12,204 bases of DNA from Stephanodiscus triporus (taxonomy: Eukaryota; Bacillariophyta; Thalassiosirophyceae; Thalassiosirales; Thalassiosiraceae). The stretch is from positions 1 through 12,204 of the forward strand of contig JALLAZ010000766.1 in NCBI GenBank assembly GCA_036939755.1, in the 5' to 3' direction. The stretch's first letter is position 1. Each line of letters starts with the position of its first letter. This document shows, piece by piece, positions 1 through 7,072 of the stretch. Below the pieces are notes generated by a model. It was not told the origin of the DNA, did not search any database, and was given only the letters and a program-made list of their open reading frames with translations. The position numbers and the translations under genes were made by a program.

Positions 1-1182
1 CAGAGCGTTCCCGATGCGAATACTCCCGGCCACGGATGCGCCGAGGTACAGCATGTACATGACGGACGATATTTGTAAAGAAATGGCGTTGGCGCCTATC
101 GCGACGATGGCCTGATTTTCGTCGGGGAGGATGCCACATTCCAAGGCAAGTATCTCAAATGCGATCCACTCGAACATCAACTGTAGGGCACCCGGAATTC
201 CCAAACTGAGAAATTTGGTGATGGCTTTCTTAGTAATAGCCTCCTTCACTCGGAACCCGCTCCACACATGGGCGAGGAATTCTCTGTCGGTGCAATACAT
301 GCCGACGAATACCGTTGGCACCATCGTCATGGTCCCCAGCGTCCTGGCCAACGCCGCCCCAATCCAGCCCAATCGAGTGTAGCTCACCATGTAATATCCA
401 GAGCCAACATTCACAAGCAAGCATACCACGGCGGATACAATCATGGGAACAGTCTCATTCCTGGCCTGAGAAAGCTTGCGCAGCAGCTCGTAGGCGTACA
501 GGAAGGGCAAGCCCGGCAACATCCACAAGACGAAGATTCCCGCGTGATGCGCCACCGCCGCGGGCTGTCGGAGTAATAGGAGTATGCTGGTGGTATTGCA
601 TAGCACGACCCCGACGAAGCAAAACAGGATCGACATGATCACGATCCCCGTGAGGAGGAACCTGCCCATCTTCGACGGTTGATTCGCACCGTGCGCCGAG
701 GCGCAAAGCGTGTCGAGCGCGGTGAGGATCCCGAGGCCCGTCGTCAGACCTACAATGTTGTACAACATGACGGCGAGGGCGGCGGCGTCGACGTACAGCT
801 TGGTGTTTTCCCCGTTGTCCATCCTCCCCACGAGGACGAGGGTGATTATGCCGGGCAAGAGCTCCAGCACGTACGTGACGATGACCGGCAGGGCAAGGGT
901 GGTCATGGCCCACAGCTCGTCTTTCAGGATCGCGGCCTCGGCGGACACCTTGGCCTTGAGGGCTGCGACCGACAGGTCGGCGACGACGCCGTCGACGTCG
1001 GCGGCGGCATTCTCGATGGCTCCGTATACATGACTTTTCGTCGATGTTTCCAAATCGTCCAAATCGTCCGTAACCAACAGCGATAATGATTCCAGCGCCG
1101 AGCTTAGTCTCAGTCCATCGGGCGCGGGCGCCGACGAATATCGACGCCGGAGCAAGTCCTCGTTGATGGACGATCGTCTCAT
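1..1182 (-). CDS. MATE-family multidrug/organic-cation efflux transporter, C-terminus cut by window edge
   Basis: The frame is open from an ATG at 1182 to position 1 (394 codons, no stop), so the end of the gene lies outside the window. An in-frame TGA four codons upstream makes this Met the first possible start. A cytosolic N-terminal stretch of about 90 residues precedes hydrophobic segments near residues 96-118, 133-155, 174-194, 214-232, 246-266, 272-295, 323-350 and 359-382, which is eight of the usual twelve. Family landmarks are TALDTLCASAHGA (154-166), the second-repeat start GIPGALQLMFEWIAFE (328-343) and SVAGSIRIGNAL (383-394), matching the MATE pattern of small residues, Arg-hydrophobic-Gly-Asn. 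MATE proteins export cationic or aromatic compounds using H+ or Na+ gradients, at the plasma or vacuolar membrane. Substrate is not predictable here. Third positions are GC-rich in roughly the first 235 codons and mixed afterwards. Confidence 0.93.
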   Translation of the reverse strand, partial: MRRSSINEDLLRRRYSSAPAPDGLRLSSALESLSLLVTDDLDDLETSTKSHVYGAIENAAADVDGVVADLSVAALKAKVSAEAAILKDELWAMTTLALPVIVTYVLELLPGIITLVLVGRMDNGENTKLYVDAAALAVMLYNIVGLTTGLGILTALDTLCASAHGANQPSKMGRFLLTGIVIMSILFCFVGVVLCNTTSILLLLRQPAAVAHHAGIFVLWMLPGLPFLYAYELLRKLSQARNETVPMIVSAVVCLLVNVGSGYYMVSYTRLGWIGAALARTLGTMTMVPTVFVGMYCTDREFLAHVWSGFRVKEAITKKAITKFLSLGIPGALQLMFEWIAFEILALECGILPDENQAIVAIGANAISLQISSVMYMLYLGASVAGSIRIGNAL

Positions 1183-1704
1183 GATGAGAGCTCACAGCTC
1201 ATGTAGAATCTAGGTATCTAGCTGGTACGATAGTGCGAAACTGTAGACGTAAGTAGGCCCTACCTCCCCCTGGGGATCTGGACCCAATCTTCTAACCCCA
1301 GGATAAAAAACTACGATTCCTGATTTCTTCCGCAGCCGCTAATAGAGTACGACGGCTTCTCCTCCTTGATCACCCGCCCTCGGTGGGTATCGGGTATCGC
1401 AACGCGGCAAGTATGGAGAAAGCCACCAATGGTGAATATTATGACCAGGCACACTCTTGAATCCCAACAGATGGCTTGACTACAAATGAATCCGGAGCAA
1501 TGATGATACAATCCTGCTTATAAAATTGTTTATAAATCGTTTAGGGTGTGTATTCCACTCAACTGAAAATATTTGTATTTTCCCACCCAAAGCACAACAT
1601 CAAACATCTAAATATGCTTCTGCTAGCAGTGTCTTGTCATTCTGATGGCAGTCGCGACCCATCGCATCGCACCCCTGAATACCGTCATTTTTCGACTGAT
1701 GTCA
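1183..1704. other. Intergenic region, 5' of the MATE gene and 3' of the hypothetical gene
   Basis: No convincing gene is seen. The stretch is more AT-rich than the flanking coding DNA. It holds two TATAAA elements 12 bp apart (1519-1524 and 1531-1536), a hairpin at 1565-1582, and the near-palindrome TCCCCCTGGGGA around 1265-1276. Because both neighbours are on the minus strand, it should contain the MATE promoter and the 3' untranslated region of the hypothetical gene. Confidence 0.6.
1565..1582. repeat. Perfect 7-bp inverted repeat with 4-nt loop
   Basis: GAAAATA (1565-1571), TTTG, then TATTTTC (1576-1582). It is AT-rich and lies 122 bp past the stop codon of the minus-strand hypothetical gene, so it could sit in or near that transcript's 3' end. 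A role in 3' processing is only inference. Confidence 0.5.
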
Positions 1705-2906
1705 TTACCATAAACCATCATCTTCGTTATCATCATCATCGTCCCCCATGAGCCCCACACTCCCCATCCTCACGAACGATGCCGGAGCCGTGACTTCCAT
1801 ATCCCCGATGATCACCATGGGCGCATTTCCCCCCTCATCCTCCACAGCGCTCCGGCTCCTTTTACCACCGAGAACAGATGAACACGAAGACGACAACGAC
1901 GACGGTACGTACGGAATGTCATCGTCGTCGTCATCCTTCGTGATGATATCGCGTATACGCAAGCGCTTCGCCATGGCGGGAAAAAACCTCGACGCGATGA
2001 CCATGGCACCGTCGCCCTCCACGAGCCTCCGGGGTTCGAACCTCACGTCGTCGTCGCGGCCGTCGATGTCGTTGCGATGGGCATTGAGCGCCATCATGTT
2101 CCCGCCCGTCCACGCGACGTCGCGCGCCGCCCATCGCATCGTCGCTGTCCTCTTCCCGCAGTCGTCGTCGTCGTCGTCCCTCCCCCTCCCCCTCCCCCTC
2201 CCCCCACGTCGACGGACGAAGGTCAGATCCAATTCGCGATACCCCCCCTCGTCGCAGCCGAGGCACTCGTCGACGATCGGGTTCTGCACGGCGAGCAATC
2301 CCCACGAATCTCTCCCCGCGATCGTCGTCGTCGTCGACGACGACGAAGACGACGACGAAGGGACGGCGGGGGGCGCGACGGCCCGTTCGGAAGACGCCGA
2401 CGCGGGAGGACCGTCGCGCTCGTTTCCGTCGCCGCCGCAGACGGCGCTTCTGCCGCCGTCGCCGCGGCCGCCGAGGACGACGGACGACGTCAACGATGGG
2501 AAGAATCGACCCTGGAACCACACCGTCTCGCCGTCGGTATCCCCCGGCGGGTCGTGGACGAAGAACTGCGCGTGGAGATGTCGGGGGGTACGCGCCAGGA
2601 GACAAAAACAGTGAGAGGGGTTCGGGGACGTGGCATATCCGAAGAATGAAACGAACGGACGGACGGACGGACGGACGGACGCCCCCCCCACTCGAAGGAA
2701 CTCACGACTGCGAGCCCCGCGACCCTCTCCCGACGTGATCCCGCGCCCCCCCCGCCGTCGCGATCCCCGTCGGTCGCACGACGACGACGACGTCGCGCAC
2801 GTCGTCGATCCTCGCACGAGCGGTGGGACGACATCATGGTCCAGCCGAGGTGCGGCGACAGGGATGCCGGCACTGCCCCTCGCGTCGTCGGGGGGGACGA
2901 CGACAC

Positions 2907-2937
<31 letters not shown>

Positions 2938-3053
2938 GTCTCGCCGTCGCCGTCGCGCGTGGCGGTCGGACGATCGACGTCGTTCGGGCGGAGTCGTCGA
3001 TCGCGAGGCGGCCTTCGCGTGCTCAGCCAGCCCCCGTCGTCTGACATTATCAT
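1705..3053 (-). CDS. Hypothetical low-complexity protein, probable two exons (join 1705..2565, 2706..3053)
   Basis: I do not recognise the family. The proposed model starts at ATG 3053 (ATG 3047 is in frame as an alternative) with an in-frame TAA upstream at 3132-3134. It joins exon 1 to exon 2 across a phase-0 GT-AG intron and ends at 1705, giving about 402 residues. Exon 1 is Arg-rich with a nine-Ser run. Exon 2 begins FFVHDPPGD, then has a Ser/Thr run, a Gly-Arg repeat next to six Asp, and an acidic C-terminus (DDDDDNEDDGLW). Better-looking non-repetitive stretches are ETVWFQGRFF, NPIVDECLGCDEGGYREL and MVIASRFFPAMAKRLRIRDI. The opposite strand is also open over much of exon 2 (1748-2614) because the DNA is GC-rich and repetitive, so strand choice rests on the splice sites and the less biased peptide stretches. 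A minus-strand frame runs through the intron without splicing from 2817, the main alternative model. Confidence 0.45.
2178..2205 (-). repeat. G-quadruplex-type tract inside coding sequence
   Basis: On the minus (coding) strand there are five G-runs of 6, 5, 5, 5 and 3 residues, each separated by a single A. This satisfies the classical four-run G4 pattern with 1-nt loops. It encodes the Gly-Arg repeat of the hypothetical protein and is flanked by a TCG/CGA triplet run. Confidence 0.7.
2566..2705 (-). other. Putative spliceosomal intron (140 nt) in the hypothetical gene
   Basis: The donor is GTGAGT directly after an Ala-Val codon pair. The acceptor is CGCGCAG, preceded by a pyrimidine-rich stretch including CACTGTTTTTGTCTCC. 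Splicing is phase 0 and joins two frames that are each open. The intron interior contains the GGAC microsatellite and a G7-8 run, which explains why the downstream part of the exon-1 frame looks non-protein-like. Confidence 0.5.
2657..2680. repeat. (GGAC)6 tetranucleotide microsatellite
   Basis: There are six perfect GGAC units, followed directly by a C-run at 2682-2689. It lies within the proposed intron. A 4-bp unit would break a reading frame on length change, so its location fits non-coding DNA better than coding DNA. Confidence 0.9.
2908..2934. repeat. (GAC)9 triplet repeat
   Basis: Nine perfect GAC units on the plus strand, read as TCG (Ser) codons on the minus strand in the proposed exon 1. 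Similar shorter GAC/CGT runs occur through 2060-3000. Confidence 0.9.
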
Positions 3054-3688
3054 ATATTCCTGGATCCCTGTTGTTGACACTGAGTCTAGAGAGACACCAA
3101 GGCCTATGAACCTCCCACTGCGATGGTAATGTTATCGGAGTAATCGTACGGCGTATGGTAGATCGTGAGAGAGCGACAATAATTTTTCTGGCGGTACGAT
3201 ACTTATGTACGCCAGCAGAATTTTGCTGGGGCAGTAAGTACTTAGGAGTTCCTCCATAGGAAAATGGCTCAGACCACCAATGCCATCGCTGTCCTGTTGA
3301 TTGTCATCGTCGCCATTGCCGTCATGGCAAGCGGCATCACCATTATCACAGTTGGTACTGATTGTAGTTGCCACAGAGGGGCAATACAAGTTGTAGCTCT
3401 TTGAACAGTCCGCTGGCAACGAATGCAACCGCAGGCGGGGACGACGAGGAACGCACTGCGCACGCCATCACGAGGACCAAGCGAAGGAGGGAAACAGTCC
3501 AAGTGCAACACCCCCCCCAAAAAAAAAGCCGCACATGGCAATCCCGACGAGAACAGGGGGGCGCAAATGGAGCGAGCGAACGGCCCTCGCATTTTCCCTC
3601 TTGCCGTTTTTTGTCGTAAGATTATTCCTATCACGGGAAGAAACGCCCTCCCCCTTTTCTCCTACATCCCCCCACCATCTAAGTACTC
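3054..3688. other. Intergenic region with no supported gene
   Basis: It separates the 5' end of the hypothetical gene from the 3' end of the sulfotransferase gene, both on the minus strand. Short frames exist on both strands (a 110-codon plus-strand frame from ATG 3423, and minus-strand frames at 3132-3428 and 3269-3634). None shows a recognisable motif, and the minus 3132-3428 frame begins with TTG. A C8/A9 homopolymer junction lies near 3510-3528. The segment presumably holds the promoter of the hypothetical gene and the sulfotransferase 3' UTR. Confidence 0.5.
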
Positions 3689-5098
3689 TCATCGAGAAAA
3701 ATCCGGCAACGGCGGAAGCTCCGGAGGAACGTACGCGCAGCCCATCACGAAATGATCGTATCGCGCCTCGAACAGTCGCCTCGCGTACTCGTATAGCCAC
3801 ATGTCCTTCGGGACGTATTTCGCTATCCTCTCCGTCGTTGCCTCGCTCGGGAGGACGGGGGACGGGGGGGGGTGTCCCCCTCCCCCCCTGCCCGCCCTCC
3901 TCGACGACGGCGAGCCGATGTTCGTCATCGGCAGGACGGGCACGTAACCGAGATCCAACGACGCGTCGAGCAATTCCATGCTACGTCCGACGTCCTCCAT
4001 CAGCCCGTACCACGTCGTCGCCTCCAACCTTTCCGCCGCGAGGAGTATCGCGCCGGTGCGATTCGCCCTCAGGCGCGATTTCGCGAACGTTTCCATCCCG
4101 TCGGTGCCCACCCATCCCCCCGGGGGGAATATTCCGGCGAGGAAGTCGGTTCCGGACTCGCCGTCCGCGATCGGCTGCGTCCACGTCCTGTTCTCCTCGT
4201 CGTCGAGGTACTCGTCGAACGTCTGTCGCAAGAACGTCGCGTTCGACTCGATCGCCCACCGCAGCGACTTGGAGAAGCGGAACTGGGACGTAGCCCTCGA
4301 CGCCGGATGGCGGAGGAAGGTTATGACGTCCGCGTCCGACGACGCGGACGCGGACGCGGACGACGCGATCGTCGCCTCATATACGCGCCCCCCCGGGCCG
4401 CGACGATCGCGGTCGTCCTCCGGGGGGGGATAGTATCCGCGGTGATCCCTCCCCCGACGACGTATCGTCTCGCGTCGACGGACGTACGACCAGTCGTAGT
4501 GCATGCCCCCGACGTAGGTCCTGTTCGCGCACTTGAATATCCTCGTCAGTAGGTCGTCCACGGACGTCCCCCCGGACTTACCGACGTGGAGGAAGTAGAC
4601 GGGATTCGACGTGTCGCACATCCTTCGGGGGGTACGATTGCTACGACGACGGCCGCGACTGCTGCGTCCGCCGGCCTCGTAGTCCCGGCGGGGGCATGGC
4701 CGTCGGTCGCGGGCCCGGGCGCCGTCGTCGGCGTCGGCGTCGGCCCTCGTACTACTACTACTACTCCTCCCCGACGCGCGCTCGGGAGGCGATGGAACGC
4801 ACGCGGGTCCGTAGCGCTCGATCGTCGCGCGGTCGAGATCGGAGGACGCGGCCTTCGCAGTAGTAGTAGTAGTCCGCCATCCCACGGCGGTCGTCGTCAT
4901 TGCGAACGCCGAAACGACGACGACGAGGAGGAGGAGGAGGACGACGATGGACAGGACGACCCTCCTCCACCTCCGACCGATCTCGTCCCCCCGTCGTCCC
5001 CTTCGTCGTCGTATCAGTCCCCCGACGACGGCAACGACTGCGCCGTGGTCTCTCGGTCTGTCCTTTCGCGAGGGAGGATGCGGCGCGATCCTCGTCAT
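3689..5098 (-). CDS. Type II membrane PAPS-dependent sulfotransferase (carbohydrate sulfotransferase-like)
   Basis: Single open frame of 469 residues from ATG 5098. A basic N-terminus (1-46) precedes one hydrophobic anchor at about 47-66, the layout of a Golgi type II enzyme with a lumenal catalytic domain. A disordered stem (67-165) has Thr, Ser and Ala-Asp repeats. The 5'-phosphosulfate-binding loop is YFLHVGKSGGTS (168-179). The 3'-phosphate-binding motif is VITFLRHPASRATSQFRF (258-275), with the expected Arg and Ser. KDMWLYEYARRLFEARYDHF (431-450) resembles the C-terminal helix common in this superfamily. Asn-X-Ser/Thr sites near 153, 191, 285, 302 and 345 fit lumenal exposure. The enzyme would move sulfate from PAPS to a glycan or other hydroxyl acceptor. 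Heparan-2-O-, Gal-3-O- and tyrosine-type acceptors cannot be told apart from sequence alone. Confidence 0.86.
   Translation of the reverse strand: MTRIAPHPPSRKDRPRDHGAVVAVVGGLIRRRRGRRGDEIGRRWRRVVLSIVVLLLLLVVVVSAFAMTTTAVGWRTTTTTAKAASSDLDRATIERYGPACVPSPPERASGRSSSSSTRADADADDGARARDRRPCPRRDYEAGGRSSRGRRRSNRTPRRMCDTSNPVYFLHVGKSGGTSVDDLLTRIFKCANRTYVGGMHYDWSYVRRRETIRRRGRDHRGYYPPPEDDRDRRGPGGRVYEATIASSASASASSDADVITFLRHPASRATSQFRFSKSLRWAIESNATFLRQTFDEYLDDEENRTWTQPIADGESGTDFLAGIFPPGGWVGTDGMETFAKSRLRANRTGAILLAAERLEATTWYGLMEDVGRSMELLDASLDLGYVPVLPMTNIGSPSSRRAGRGGGGHPPPSPVLPSEATTERIAKYVPKDMWLYEYARRLFEARYDHFVMGCAYVPPELPPLPDFSR
4751..4873. repeat. 15-bp inverted pair of triplet repeats, (ACT)5 and (AGT)5
   Basis: (ACT)5 at 4751-4765 is the exact reverse complement of (AGT)5 at 4859-4873, with 93 bp between. 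In the sulfotransferase mRNA one arm encodes a Ser run (about 112-116) and the other a Thr run (about 76-80), both in the stem. The arms could pair in RNA or single-stranded DNA. Confidence 0.85.
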
Positions 5099-5342
5099 GG
5101 GATGGACGATTTGTAGTTTTGTGCTGAAAACAAAACTGACTTCGCATCACTTTAGTATTAGATTGATCCGGCGAGTATGTGAATGCAAAGTCCCTGGGTG
5201 TTATTTGTCAGAGTATTATGGTATGGTACTATTATTTTATCTCTATTCCTCTATTGATTTTTATTGGGAAAATAATAGGTGAAATATACACATATTGCTG
5301 GTGTGATATGAATGGCGCGACCCCATTTTTCGGCTGTGGAGA

Positions 5343-5370
5343 AGCGTAAGTCACGTGAATGTTTTACGCT
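5343..5370. promoter_or_regulatory. TCACGTGA E-box/G-box palindrome in a 7-bp hairpin
   Basis: AGCGTAA (5343-5349) pairs with TTACGCT (5364-5370). The 14-nt loop contains the 8-bp palindrome TCACGTGA (5351-5358), whose CACGTG core is the classical bHLH or bZIP target. It lies between divergent genes, about 245 bp from the sulfotransferase ATG and 480 bp from the ERCC1 ATG. Regulatory use is inference. Confidence 0.35.
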
Positions 5371-5490
5371 GTGATTGTAGAAAGAAGGCTGACGTAGAAT
5401 GCCGCCAAGCGGCATAGACGACAGCGACCGCTTCGGCGACAGCGAAGGCGACGACGATGAATTCGCAGACTGTTGATGCAACGTGATCTT

Positions 5491-5513
5491 CCGCTGTCGA
5501 ACGCCAACAGCGG
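5491..5513. repeat. Perfect 7-bp hairpin carrying an inverted copy of a repeated octamer
   Basis: CCGCTGT (5491-5497), 9-nt loop, ACAGCGG (5507-5513). Its left arm includes CGCTGTCG, the reverse complement of CGACAGCG found at 5419-5426 and 5437-5444. A smaller hairpin, GCCGC-CAA-GCGGC, sits at 5401-5413. Confidence 0.55.
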
Positions 5514-5688
5514 AGCGTGCTCGAATAACTTGGTAACCGAAAATTATTAATTAAAAGTGAGAGCTTCTCCCACGCTATTTCTAGGGACCGGCCCATGAGG
5601 CATAGTGCTAGGTACACTCCTGGGCTCCACGGGCGGCCATCAACTAATTTGATTGGCGCTCGCTCATCGCTCGGTCTGACGTTTACGT

Positions 5689-5780
5689 CCTCTCGCGGTC
5701 TGCCCTCGAGGATTACACCCTCTCGCGGTCTGCCCTCGGTAGGGAGGATTACATCCTCTCGCGGTCTGCCCTCGGTAGGG
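5689..5780. repeat. Three-copy direct repeat, 20-bp core
   Basis: The core cctctcgcggtctgccctcg occurs at 5689-5708, 5719-5738 and 5755-5774, so spacings are 30 and 36 bp. Copies 2 and 3 continue into GTAGGG, which is missing from copy 1. Each full unit contains CCCT-CGGT-AGGG and is bounded by ATCCTC/GAGGAT, so it can fold. A degenerate fourth copy may precede it near 5665-5688. The repeat ends 58 bp before the ERCC1 ATG and so lies in its promoter or 5' UTR. Confidence 0.85.
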
Positions 5781-5838
5781 GATATTTGATTTCCCCCAAC
5801 ATACATACCGACGACGCCCCCGTCCCGTGTACCTTGAG

Positions 5839-7005
5839 ATGTCGAGGCACGCGCCCCAATCGGAGCGCGGCGCCGAACGGACGAACACCAACGTTTACAA
5901 CCCGTACGCTAAGAAGAATGGCACAGCATCGGCGTCCATCGCTCCCGTCCCACCCATGGCCCCTGCGTCTCACGATTCAGTCAACAGCAGAGCAAAGCTT
6001 GCCCCAGTTGGTAATCCGTACAATATGAGTGCAACACGCATAGGGGCACAAGAACACAAAAAACAACCGCCTCCCGTAAACGAATTTACAACATTCAGTC
6101 AAGCATTTGGGGATGCAGATCCAGATGCGCAATTTGGGGAAGAGGAACGAGCCCAGCAATTTGCTTTTGACAACTCTATGGTATCAGCCAGCATTACCAC
6201 GAGTGAGCCTGAATGTCACAACAACAGCTCCACAGACGGTATCACTCCACGTGATCACCAAACAATGCTGCAGCCTCACTGCCTGCACGTCTCCACGCGA
6301 CAGCGGGGTAATCCGATCATAGATCACATCCGTAATGTGCCATTCAAATACTCTACGATGGTCCCAGACTATATCATGGCTCCTACGCGATGTGCTCTCT
6401 TTCTCTCGCTTCGATATCACAACCTTCATCCAAATTACATTCATCGACGTATCGCAGAACTGAAATCAGATTTTGAGTATCGTATGCTGCTTTGCCATGT
6501 TGATATCGAAGACAACACATCGCCAATATTATTTTTGAATGACACATGCGTTCAAAACAATTTCACTCTCATTCTGGCCTGGAGCGAGGAAGAAGCGGCG
6601 CGGTATTTGGAGACGGTTAAAGCCTTTGATGGAAAGGATCCAAGCACAGTGATAGGGAAACATGAGCCCAAAACTCAACACGAGAAATTGGTTCACGTAC
6701 TGGGGAGTGTAACAAGTGTCAACAAGAAAGATGCTGGCGTATTGCTCACTCAATTTGGAAGCTTCCAGCATCTGGTTGCAGCCAGTGTCGATGAGTTGGG
6801 TGTTTGTCCCGGAGTCGGCCCTAAAAAGGTTAGGAGATTATATGAGGCATTCCACCGACCTTTTTCAACCGAATTGATAAAGAGAAGGAAGGAGCGGGAA
6901 AGTGACAAAGAGGAAATAGAGCCGAAAGAAGGGCAAGCGAGGACGCTAGTCGATGTGAAAGTTGACAAGAAGGAGGCTATGCCAGCTAAGTCAATTCCAC
7001 CATGA
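5839..7005 (+). CDS. ERCC1: DNA excision repair protein ERCC1 (Rad10 homologue)
   Basis: Intronless frame of 388 residues from ATG 5839. This is the first Met after an in-frame TAG at 5776-5778, and a GTG four codons upstream is not a plausible eukaryotic start. Residues 1-155 are variable and probably disordered. Residues 157-272 form the central nuclease-like fold of ERCC1: GNPIIDHIRNVPF, VPDYIM, CALFLSLRYHNLHPNYIH (185-202) and LILAWSEEEAARYLET (244-259) are very close to animal ERCC1. As in other ERCC1 proteins, this domain lacks the XPF catalytic motif and serves DNA and XPA binding. The tandem helix-hairpin-helix that pairs with XPF is at 285-345 (VNKKDAGVLLTQFGS, CPGVGPKKVRRLYEAF). A charged Lys/Glu-rich tail follows. 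Human ERCC1 has 297 residues, the extra length here being mainly N-terminal. ERCC1-XPF cuts 5' of lesions in nucleotide excision repair and acts in crosslink repair. Confidence 0.97.
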   Translation: MSRHAPQSERGAERTNTNVYNPYAKKNGTASASIAPVPPMAPASHDSVNSRAKLAPVGNPYNMSATRIGAQEHKKQPPPVNEFTTFSQAFGDADPDAQFGEEERAQQFAFDNSMVSASITTSEPECHNNSSTDGITPRDHQTMLQPHCLHVSTRQRGNPIIDHIRNVPFKYSTMVPDYIMAPTRCALFLSLRYHNLHPNYIHRRIAELKSDFEYRMLLCHVDIEDNTSPILFLNDTCVQNNFTLILAWSEEEAARYLETVKAFDGKDPSTVIGKHEPKTQHEKLVHVLGSVTSVNKKDAGVLLTQFGSFQHLVAASVDELGVCPGVGPKKVRRLYEAFHRPFSTELIKRRKERESDKEEIEPKEGQARTLVDVKVDKKEAMPAKSIPP

Positions 7006-7028
7006 GACGAACTTGAGCTAATACTGTA

Positions 7029-7034
7029 AATAAA
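7029..7034 (+). terminator. AATAAA polyadenylation signal for ERCC1
   Basis: Canonical hexamer 24 bp after the ERCC1 TGA stop, followed by a T/G-rich stretch (TTGAAGTTGTTGTAAG). It lies in the 67 bp that separate the convergent stop codons, so the 3' UTRs of ERCC1 and the opposing gene very probably overlap. Confidence 0.6.
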
Positions 7035-7072
7035 ATTGAAGTTGTTGTAAGACCTGTTGTAGATGCAAGGTC

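Larger units (their letters stand above)
5099..5838. other. Intergenic region between divergent sulfotransferase and ERCC1 genes
   Basis: It should contain both promoters. The left part (5110-5300) is AT-rich. The middle has an E-box inside a hairpin (5343-5370), a GC hairpin (5401-5413), and the octamer CGACAGCG twice (5419-5426, 5437-5444) and once inverted (5492-5499) within a 7-bp hairpin at 5491-5513. The right part has a three-copy direct repeat at 5689-5780. A 151-codon minus-strand frame (5806-5351) spans the repeat but has no known motif and is not called as a gene. Confidence 0.6.

Noticed and set aside
455..1195. 246-codon minus-strand frame starting at 1195 with an Arg-rich middle
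   Set aside because: It is out of frame with, and fully overlaps, the MATE coding sequence. Its Arg runs come from GC-rich codons read in the wrong frame, and it has no domain.
2033..2042. GGTTCGAACC, a tRNA B-box-like element
   Set aside because: No A-box, acceptor stem or cloverleaf can be drawn around it, and it lies in the hypothetical coding exon. It is a 10-bp palindrome likely to occur by chance.
1748..2614. 288-codon plus-strand frame opposite the hypothetical gene
   Set aside because: It is a mirror of low-complexity DNA (Ser/Pro/Asp runs). The minus strand has a better splice site pair and more varied peptide. Not fully excluded.
3423..3755. 110-codon plus-strand frame from ATG 3423
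   Set aside because: It has no motif, crosses a C8/A9 homopolymer and overlaps the 3' end of the sulfotransferase gene.
3872..4552. 226-codon plus-strand Arg-rich frame
   Set aside because: It lies antisense to the conserved PAPS-binding region of the sulfotransferase, with composition typical of a shadow frame.
5689..5780. CRISPR-like spaced repeats
   Set aside because: There are only three copies, the between-copy DNA is itself repeated rather than unique, and the context is eukaryotic.
5351..5806. 151-codon minus-strand frame including the direct repeats
   Set aside because: It has no known domain and the repeats preserve frame only because spacings are 30 and 36 bp. Its ATG is 33 bp from the ERCC1 ATG on the opposite strand. 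Kept as an observation, not as a gene.
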